A stretch of 10,868 nucleotides of DNA, taken from Lachnospiraceae bacterium UBA3785. Lineage in GTDB: Bacteria > Bacillota > Clostridia > Lachnospirales > Lachnospiraceae. The notes beneath the pieces are model-generated. The model worked only from the letters and a program-made list of their open reading frames with translations. It was not told the DNA's origin and did not search any database. Both the position numbers and the translations under genes were made by a program. Below are positions 6,259 to 10,868 of this stretch, piece by piece (position 1 is the stretch's first letter; every line of letters begins with the position of its first letter). The DNA lies in contig DFFD01000181.1 of the NCBI GenBank assembly GCA_002369495.1, forward strand, positions 7,969 through 18,836, read 5' to 3'.

Positions 6259-6855
6259 ATGGCAGCTAAGAAAGTCGGCGTGCTCATTAAGGAAGCGCGG
6301 ACAAAGGCAGGTCTCACGCAGGCGCAGCTGGCGGACCGCGTGAGCGGGCTCACCGCCTCGGATATCAGCAAGGCGGAGCGGGGCGAGAAGGATCTTACGG
6401 ACGCCCAGCTGAAAGCGATCGCGAAAGTCACGGGGGTGACGCAGAAATCGCTCCTCGAGGCCCCGAAGGGCGGCTCTTCAGCCGCTGCGACGTCCTCGGC
6501 GAAGAAGCCTGCGGCAGGGAGCTCGTCCTCCGCGAAAAAGCCCGCCTCCGGCAGTTCCGGGACGTCAGTGAAGCTGACCGCGACCGAGAAAAAGCTGGTG
6601 GAGCTCTACCGCGCGGCGGATTCGGACACGAAGAAGAAGGCGATGAGCGTCCTCAAAGGCGAGTCTTCGGGCGCGGCGGATCTTCTGGGCTCGCTCCTTC
6701 AGGGCGCGGGTTCGTCTTCGGGAAAGTCGGATGATCTTCTGAGCTCGCTTCTCGGCGGCTCCGGCAAAAATGACCTCTTCAGCGCCCTGCTCGGCGGAAA
6801 AAGAGAGATGCCGGGAACCGATGACCTGACGGAGATCAAAGACGAGGAGGAATAA
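6259..6855 (+). CDS. XRE-family HTH protein with tandem-repeat linker and leucine-rich repeated tail
   Basis: Probable DNA-binding regulator, 198 aa, cytoplasmic. Residues 6-65 form an XRE/Cro-type HTH (VGVLIKEARTKAGLTQAQLADRV, then DISKAERGEKDLTDAQLKAIAKVTGV). Residues 79-100 are two adjacent copies of SSAKKPA(A/S)GSS, a flexible basic linker. Residues 106-134 (LTATEKKLVELYRAADSDTKKKAMSVLKG) look like a short helical module. The tail has three related units, DLLGSLLQG (141-149), DLLSSLLGG (159-167) and DLFSALLGG (172-180), joined by Ser/Gly linkers, and ends very acidic. The frame is open far upstream, but the ATG at 6259 with GGAAGGAGGG just before it is clearly the start. Its position after a structured leader suggests post-transcriptional control. 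Targets unknown. Confidence 0.88.
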   Translation: MAAKKVGVLIKEARTKAGLTQAQLADRVSGLTASDISKAERGEKDLTDAQLKAIAKVTGVTQKSLLEAPKGGSSAAATSSAKKPAAGSSSSAKKPASGSSGTSVKLTATEKKLVELYRAADSDTKKKAMSVLKGESSGAADLLGSLLQGAGSSSGKSDDLLSSLLGGSGKNDLFSALLGGKREMPGTDDLTEIKDEEE

Positions 6856-6880
6856 AAACCCCCTCGCGGACGGTAAGGGT

Positions 6881-7471
6881 ATGTGCGGAAGATATATTTT
6901 AAGGGAAGTGACGGAGCAGGACGTTTTGCGTCTTGCTTCTTTTTCAGATGAGGAGCTTCATCTCAACCGTTACGGGGATATCCATCCCTCGGAGACCGGG
7001 CTTGTCCTTACAGGCTCCGGCGGAAAATTTGCCGCGCGGGCGATGCGCTGGGGATTCCCGGCAGCGCGCAAGGGGCAGCTGCTCATCAACGCGCGGGCGG
7101 AGACGGTCTTTGCAAGGCCGAGCTTTGCGGCGAGCGCGGAGAAGAGGCGCTGCGTGGTCCCGGCAGCGGGGTTCTATGAGTGGGACGCAAAGAAGACGAA
7201 GGTCACTTATTTTCTGCCGGATCGGCGGACGATCTATATGGCCGGGATCTATAACATGTTCGGTGAGGAGGAGCGGTTTGTCATCCTGACGACGGCTGCG
7301 AACGCGAGCGTCGCCGACGTGCATGACCGGATGCCGGTCATCCTTAACGAGGCGGAGGCCGCGGACTGGGTGTTTGATGAGAGTAGAGCGGCGGCGCTTC
7401 TTCGGAAGACAGGGCCGGCGCTTATGGCGGAGCGGCCCAGGGAGGAGTATCGGCAGCTGACGCTGTTTTAG
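6881..7471 (+). CDS. SOS response-associated peptidase family protein (SRAP; YedK/HMCES)
   Basis: Expected to bind abasic sites in single-stranded DNA and form a covalent thiazolidine link through Cys2, shielding the site. All active-site features are present in 196 aa: MCGRY with Cys2 directly after the start Met (which fixes the start at 6881), NARAET (70-75, including Asn70, Arg72 and Glu74), GFYEW with Glu100, and HDRMPVIL with His148. MRWGFPA and the closing QLTLF also fit. Slightly short against typical members of about 220 aa but with nothing essential missing. It begins 25 bp after the XRE stop with a poor ribosome site (AAGGG almost touching the ATG; a GGAGG lies about 30 nt upstream), so translation may be weak or coupled to the XRE gene. 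No lexA-type box was recognised. Its stop codon shares a base with the following palindrome. Confidence 0.95.
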   Translation: MCGRYILREVTEQDVLRLASFSDEELHLNRYGDIHPSETGLVLTGSGGKFAARAMRWGFPAARKGQLLINARAETVFARPSFAASAEKRRCVVPAAGFYEWDAKKTKVTYFLPDRRTIYMAGIYNMFGEEERFVILTTAANASVADVHDRMPVILNEAEAADWVFDESRAAALLRKTGPALMAERPREEYRQLTLF

Positions 7472-7561
7472 GGACGGTTCCCAGGGACGGTTCTCTTAAA
7501 AAAACGCGATTCTCGTGTGAGAATCGCGTTTTTTAAGAACCGTCCCCCAGGAACCGTCCCC
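7471..7561. repeat. Palindromic repeat element with four GGGACGGTTC units
   Basis: Near-perfect inverted repeat: left arm 7471-7514, loop GTGT (7515-7518), right arm 7519-7561. GGGACGGTTC occurs at 7471-7480 and 7484-7493, and its reverse complement GAACCGTCCC at 7537-7546 and 7551-7560. The arms differ only at a few positions (two bases between the units and a short indel beside the A tract). It exactly fills the gap between the convergent SRAP and MATE genes. No obvious target-site duplication. Its form suggests a small non-autonomous repeat (REP- or MITE-like) that also acts as a terminator. Confidence 0.8.
7498..7535. terminator. Two-way intrinsic terminator inside the palindrome
   Basis: ACGCGATTCTC, loop GTGT, GAGAATCGCGT, flanked by an A run on the left (about 7498-7504) and T6 on the right (7529-7534). 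The GC-containing stem with A/T tracts on both sides would end transcripts arriving from the SRAP gene (plus) and the MATE gene (minus). Confidence 0.85.
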
Positions 7562-7570
7562 GCAGGTAAA

Positions 7571-8929
7571 TCAGTCCCCGAGCTCCCGCACAATCGACCG
7601 CGTCAGCGGAACCATCAGGAGGAAGGTCATAAGGTCCGCCGCAGCCTGGCTCATTTCAAGACCGGTGAGGCCGAACAGCCGGGTCAGCGTGAGCACCGCG
7701 GGGATGAAGAAGAGCCCGTTGCGGCCGGCCGCGAGGATCGAGGCCTTGACGCCTTTGCCCATGGACTGCATCATCATGTTGGAGATGACGACCGAAGCGT
7801 TGAGCGGGAAGACCGCCGCCTGGAAGCGGAGCGCGACGCGCCCGATCGCGATGACGTCCGGGTCGTCGCGGAAGAACGCGATTATATTTCCCGAGAAGAT
7901 GAAGCAGAGAGCCGCCATGACCACAAGAAAAATGGTCCCGTAGCGCACGCAGAACCAGTAGGCCTCCCGGACGCGCGCCTTGAGGCCGGCACCGTAGTTG
8001 AAGGCGCAGACCGGCTGGAAGCCCTGGCCGAACCCGATGAGCGCGGAGATCGCGAGCATCATGACGCGGCTGACGACGGACATCGCGGCGATGGCCGCCT
8101 CGCCGCCCAGCGCGGCCGCGGTGCTGTTCAGGATGATGTGGGTGATGCTGGCGAGACCCTGCCGGAAGAGGGAGGGTGTGCCGCCGTTTACGATATGGAA
8201 GAGATAATGTCCGTTCAGGCGGACATTTTTTATATGGATCCGGACGTTCGGACCCTGATAGCTGCCGTAGAGCAGCACGCAGAAGCTGACGAGCTGGGAC
8301 AGGATCGTGGCGAGTGCGGCGCCGGCGACGCCCATTTTAAAGACGAAAATGAAAAGCGGATCCAGCCCGATATTGAGGACCGCGCCGGAGACAAGCCCGC
8401 CCATCGCGTAGACCGCGCTGCCCTGGAAGCGCAGCTGGTTGTTGACTACGAGCTGGGACATCATGAAGGGGGCTCCGATGAGAATGTAACGCATGTAGGC
8501 AATCGTGTCCTCGAGGATGGCCGGGGTCGCTCCCAAGAAGGACGCGAGCGGCCGCACGGTGATCTGGCCGGCGATCGAGAAAATGACCCCGAGGCCGAAC
8601 GCGAGGAAGAAGCCGGTGGCGGCCATCTCGTTGGCCTCCCTGATGTCGTCCGCGCCGAGCCTGCGCGAGACATAGGTGCCGGAGCCCTGGCCGCAGAAGA
8701 ACCCGAGTGCCTGGATCATGGACATCAGCGAGAAGACGACGCCGACGGCGGCGGTGGCATTGGTGGAGATCCTGCCGACGAAAAAGGTGTCCGCCATATT
8801 GTAAAGCCCGGTGACCAGCATGCTGATGATCGTCGGGATCGAGAGCTGCGTGATCAGCTTCGGAACAGGGGTCGTCGTCATGTAAATATGACGGTCTTTT
8901 ACGGCTTGTTCAACAGACTTTTGTGACAT
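7571..8929 (-). CDS. MATE family efflux transporter (MepA/NorM-like)
   Basis: Inner-membrane multidrug/Na+ or H+ antiporter of 452 aa with the usual twelve hydrophobic segments in two halves. Family features include the N-terminal VPKLITQLSIPTIISML, YNMADTFFVGRI, AAVGVVFSLMSMIQALG, GSGTYVSRRLGADD, and in the second half GFGQGFQPVCAFNYGA. Length and order are complete. The frame is open back to 8965, but the ATG at 8929 is chosen: AAGGTGG (8940-8934) lies 4 nt upstream, the 8965 ATG has no ribosome site, and the predicted transcription start (about 8962) lies within that codon. Divergent from the ExbB-like operon and ended by the palindrome terminator. Substrate cannot be told from sequence. 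Confidence 0.94.
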   Translation of the reverse strand: MSQKSVEQAVKDRHIYMTTTPVPKLITQLSIPTIISMLVTGLYNMADTFFVGRISTNATAAVGVVFSLMSMIQALGFFCGQGSGTYVSRRLGADDIREANEMAATGFFLAFGLGVIFSIAGQITVRPLASFLGATPAILEDTIAYMRYILIGAPFMMSQLVVNNQLRFQGSAVYAMGGLVSGAVLNIGLDPLFIFVFKMGVAGAALATILSQLVSFCVLLYGSYQGPNVRIHIKNVRLNGHYLFHIVNGGTPSLFRQGLASITHIILNSTAAALGGEAAIAAMSVVSRVMMLAISALIGFGQGFQPVCAFNYGAGLKARVREAYWFCVRYGTIFLVVMAALCFIFSGNIIAFFRDDPDVIAIGRVALRFQAAVFPLNASVVISNMMMQSMGKGVKASILAAGRNGLFFIPAVLTLTRLFGLTGLEMSQAAADLMTFLLMVPLTRSIVRELGD

Positions 8930-8944
8930 TTTACCACCTTCGCT

Positions 8945-8973
8945 TTGCTTTATTGGCTGATACATGTTATCAT
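8945..8973 (+). promoter_or_regulatory. Weak candidate promoter for the ExbB-like operon
   Basis: TTGCTT (8945-8950), 17-bp spacer, TATCAT (8968-8973); predicted start about 8980, just before AGGAGGTG (8983-8990). The -35 is poor. The -10 overlaps that of the MATE promoter on the other strand. Confidence 0.3.
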
Positions 8974-8996
8974 ATCATATATAGGAGGTGAGTGAA
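8969..8996 (-). promoter_or_regulatory. Candidate extended -10 promoter for the MATE gene
   Basis: Minus strand: TTCACT (8996-8991), 16-bp spacer, extended -10 TGATATGAT ending at 8969. Predicted start near 8962, giving a leader of about 33 nt with AAGGTGG. Confidence 0.45.
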
Positions 8997-9001
8997 AAGA
9001 G

Positions 9002-9580
9002 ATGAGCCCGCTGAATATTGTCCTGTGCATGCTGATAATTTTCGTCGGTTTTGCCATAAGCTTCGCAATGTTCCGGAACTGGAACCGGCTTCACTGCGTC
9101 CAGACAAAACTCTCCTCGCTGGCTGTCCGGGAGAGCGGCGGCATCCACGACGAGTCGGTCGGCCCTGACGGGAAAATGCGCATCCGCCACGCGGAAGCCA
9201 CGGTCTATGACCTTGCGGACATCGAGAACAACCGCCGCGATTTCAATACAGCCTACGCGGATTATGTGCGGAACGGGCAGCTCATCGCGCTCCTTCCGCT
9301 CATGGGGATCCTCGGGACGGTGATTGGCCTCATTACGGGCACCGGCGCGGCGGATATCGACGGGTTGGTCGCGGGTCTCGGAACGGCGATGTGGACGACA
9401 GCCATCGGGCTTGTCTTCTCCATCGTCCTGAAATTGGCCGATGCGGTCTTTATCGGCGTGCTGGTCAACGCCATCGACGCCGACCTCGCCTCAAAGGATG
9501 CGGTCATCGAGCGGCAGATCCTGACAAGAAAGGCGGATTTTAAGGAAAATGCAGGGCCCGCCCCGGAGGCGCCGAAATGA
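9002..9580 (+). CDS. MotA/TolQ/ExbB-type proton channel family protein
   Basis: Predicted stator or channel subunit of an ion-driven membrane motor, 192 aa. Three membrane segments: 4-23, 93-113 (LIALLPLMGILGTVIGLITG) and 124-158 (LVAGLGTAMWTTAIGLVFSIV). The LLPLMGILGTVIG and ALxTTAxGL-like GTAMWTTAIGL motifs are the TolQ/ExbB signature. The loop between segments 1 and 2 (about 24-92) is cytoplasmic and charged. There is no long cytoplasmic tail of the kind described for ZorA. AGGAGGTG at 8983-8990 is 11 nt from the ATG, slightly long, but an in-frame TGA at 8993-8995 excludes an earlier start. The stop overlaps the ATG of the ExbD-like gene (ATGA), so the two are translationally coupled and the products surely work together. 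Confidence 0.88.
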   Translation: MSPLNIVLCMLIIFVGFAISFAMFRNWNRLHCVQTKLSSLAVRESGGIHDESVGPDGKMRIRHAEATVYDLADIENNRRDFNTAYADYVRNGQLIALLPLMGILGTVIGLITGTGAADIDGLVAGLGTAMWTTAIGLVFSIVLKLADAVFIGVLVNAIDADLASKDAVIERQILTRKADFKENAGPAPEAPK

Positions 9581-10182
9581 GGCGCAGAAACCCCGGACCC
9601 TCGAGCCTGCCGAACGCTCCGATCGATCTCACGCCGCTTCTGGATGTGATTTTCATTTTCCTCTTCGTCGTGATGATCGGGTATGCCCTGGCCGCCGAGA
9701 AGGCGGGGGCGGCAGCGGCGGAAGAGGTCGCGGCGGCCCGGGCGGAGACAGCCCGCGCGGAGGAAGCGCTCCGGCTGGCGGAGGAGGAGCTGGCCAAAGA
9801 CCGGCAGGAGATCGTCGAGAAAGAAGCTCTCGCGGCCGCCTACGAGGACCGGATCCGCGACTACGAGGGTCAGGTCATCGGCGAGGTCGTCAAGATCGTG
9901 ACCATATCGGGCTCCTACGACCGGGAGGATTCGAAGAAGCGTGAGGTGACGGTGATGCTGAACGGGAGCGCGCCGGTCATATTTTCGATCACGCCGGACA
10001 CGATGGACGGCAGCTTCAGCCGGATCCGGCGGATGCTGGAGGATTATATCGGGATGTTTGCGGAGTCGGACCGGACGGTCATTGTATTTTCCGTCAACAG
10101 CAGGAATATCCAGCACCGGGACAAGCTCAGGCTGGACGCGATGATCGATGAATTTACGGAAGCATACAGTTTTGTCTACTGA
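9577..10182 (+). CDS. ExbD/TolR-like protein with a coiled-coil insertion
   Basis: Partner of the ExbB-like protein. One membrane helix near the N-terminus, IDLTPLLDVIFIFLFVVMIGYALA (16-39), contains Asp23 in the ExbD/TolR motif DxTPLLDVIF, the residue that carries protons in that family. Residues about 41-99 are rich in Ala, Glu and Arg with heptad-like spacing, a likely coiled coil outside the membrane. The C-terminal domain (about 104-201) has strands such as REVTVMLNG, a helix SRIRRMLEDYIGMF, and TVIVFSVNSRNIQHRDKLRLDAMIDEF. At 201 aa it is longer than the usual ExbD of about 140 aa because of the coiled coil. I do not recognise a clear OmpA/peptidoglycan domain. It begins 4 bp inside the exbB-like gene. 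Confidence 0.82.
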   Translation: MRRRNPGPSSLPNAPIDLTPLLDVIFIFLFVVMIGYALAAEKAGAAAAEEVAAARAETARAEEALRLAEEELAKDRQEIVEKEALAAAYEDRIRDYEGQVIGEVVKIVTISGSYDREDSKKREVTVMLNGSAPVIFSITPDTMDGSFSRIRRMLEDYIGMFAESDRTVIVFSVNSRNIQHRDKLRLDAMIDEFTEAYSFVY

Positions 10183-10202
10183 AAAATGATAAGGAGGAAG
10201 CT

Positions 10203-10649
10203 ATGAGCGAAGAGAAGAAAGGCGGCGGAGGAAAGCGCGTGGCGGGAGTCGGCATCGTGGCGGCGGCCCTGCTGCTCCTGTTCGGTCCGGGGCGTGGCCT
10301 CGGGCTCGGAGCCGGGAACGGCACGGGAGTCGGGACAGGCACGGGCACGGCTTCGGAAACGGTGAAGACGGAGAGCACGGCTGCGGAGAACACAGCGGCG
10401 GAGAGTACGGCGGAGAGCGTGGCTGAGGGAAAGACCGAGGTCGTCATCCGCGTCCACAACATGGAAATCTATGTGGATGAGACGCTCTGCGATAGTGACG
10501 AGGCGGTCCTTGCGGCCGTGGAGGAGAACCTTAAGGACGGCATGTCCCTGCTCCTCCAGGACGATTACGCGGACAACGAGGCGTTTACCAGAGTGGAGAA
10601 ACTTCTCGACGAGGGCGCCTATGAGTATCGGACGGAGACGAAGAAATAA
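10203..10649 (+). CDS. Small membrane-anchored protein of unknown function, third gene of the ExbB/ExbD-like operon
   Basis: Unrecognised 148-aa protein. A short basic start (MSEEKKGGGGKR) leads into one hydrophobic segment (about 12-28), then a Gly/Thr/Glu/Ala-rich low-complexity linker (28-77) and a compact domain (78-148): strand EVVIRVHNMEIYVDET, helix DSDEAVLAAVEENLK, strand MSLLLQDDYADN, helix EAFTRVEKLLDEGA, ending YEYRTETKK. By topology the domain would lie outside the membrane. The strand-helix-strand-helix order recalls the outer domain of ExbD/TolR, though there is no Asp in the membrane segment; this is inference. AAGGAGG (10191-10197) lies 5 nt before the ATG, and the gap after the ExbD-like gene is 20 bp, so it belongs to that operon. 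Confidence 0.78.
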   Translation: MSEEKKGGGGKRVAGVGIVAAALLLLFGPGRGLGLGAGNGTGVGTGTGTASETVKTESTAAENTAAESTAESVAEGKTEVVIRVHNMEIYVDETLCDSDEAVLAAVEENLKDGMSLLLQDDYADNEAFTRVEKLLDEGAYEYRTETKK

Positions 10650-10671
10650 CAGCGGAAGGCTGTGATTATAG

Positions 10672-10868
<197 letters not shown>

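Noticed and set aside
7517..8926. Long plus-strand open frame (469 aa) opposite the MATE gene
   Set aside because: Rich in Arg, Asp, Glu and His, as expected of the antisense of a GC-rich gene; no family features, while the minus strand encodes a clear MATE protein.
8959..8971. Near-palindrome GATACATGTTATC between the MATE and ExbB-like genes as an operator
   Set aside because: The inner and outer parts have different centres of symmetry, so it is not a true inverted repeat; probably a result of AT-rich promoter sequence.
9002..10182. Zorya-type phage defence (ZorA/ZorB)
   Set aside because: The ExbB-like protein lacks the long cytoplasmic tail of ZorA, the partner shows no clear OmpA-type domain, and no ZorC, ZorD or ZorE-like gene follows; glpK does.

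Overview
The window (10,868 bp, visibly GC-rich) looks like a chromosomal piece of a GC-rich member of the Clostridia, probably Lachnospiraceae-like. This rests on strong AAGGAGG ribosome sites before most genes, Firmicutes-type SigA promoters, a GHKL/LytTR two-component pair, a DUF2232 (YybS-like) membrane protein, and a GH3 enzyme whose GH3_C domain comes first, an arrangement I associate with gut Clostridia. The species assignment is inference. I see no phage, transposase, CRISPR, tRNA or rRNA.

Left part (1-4255, minus strand): a DUF2232 membrane protein, a LytTR response regulator and a GHKL (AgrC-like) sensor kinase are tightly packed and read in that order, apparently from one near-consensus promoter that would give a leaderless mRNA. 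Beyond them lies the start of a GH3 glycosidase, cut by the window edge and interrupted by an in-frame TGA at codon 10.

Middle (4256-7470): an AIM24/TIGR00266 protein (plus) and a PfkB-family sugar or nucleoside kinase (minus) converge and overlap by their stop codons. The kinase promoter stands back to back with the promoter of an XRE-type HTH protein that has a tandem-repeat linker and a repeated leucine-rich tail. The XRE gene has a leader of about 150 nt that can fold in two exclusive ways. Next comes an SRAP (YedK/HMCES) DNA-protein crosslink protein.

Junction (7471-7561): a near-perfect palindrome of about 90 bp holding four copies of GGGACGGTTC around a strong two-way terminator fills the gap between the convergent SRAP and MATE genes.

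Right part (7571-10868): a MATE efflux pump (minus) is divergent from a three-gene operon (plus): a TolQ/ExbB/MotA-like channel protein, an ExbD/TolR-like protein with an added coiled coil, and a small membrane-anchored protein whose outer domain may resemble that of ExbD. An ion-driven motor of this type with an unknown partner, in what seems a single-membrane host, is the best candidate here for an undescribed system. The start of glycerol kinase (glpK) ends the window.
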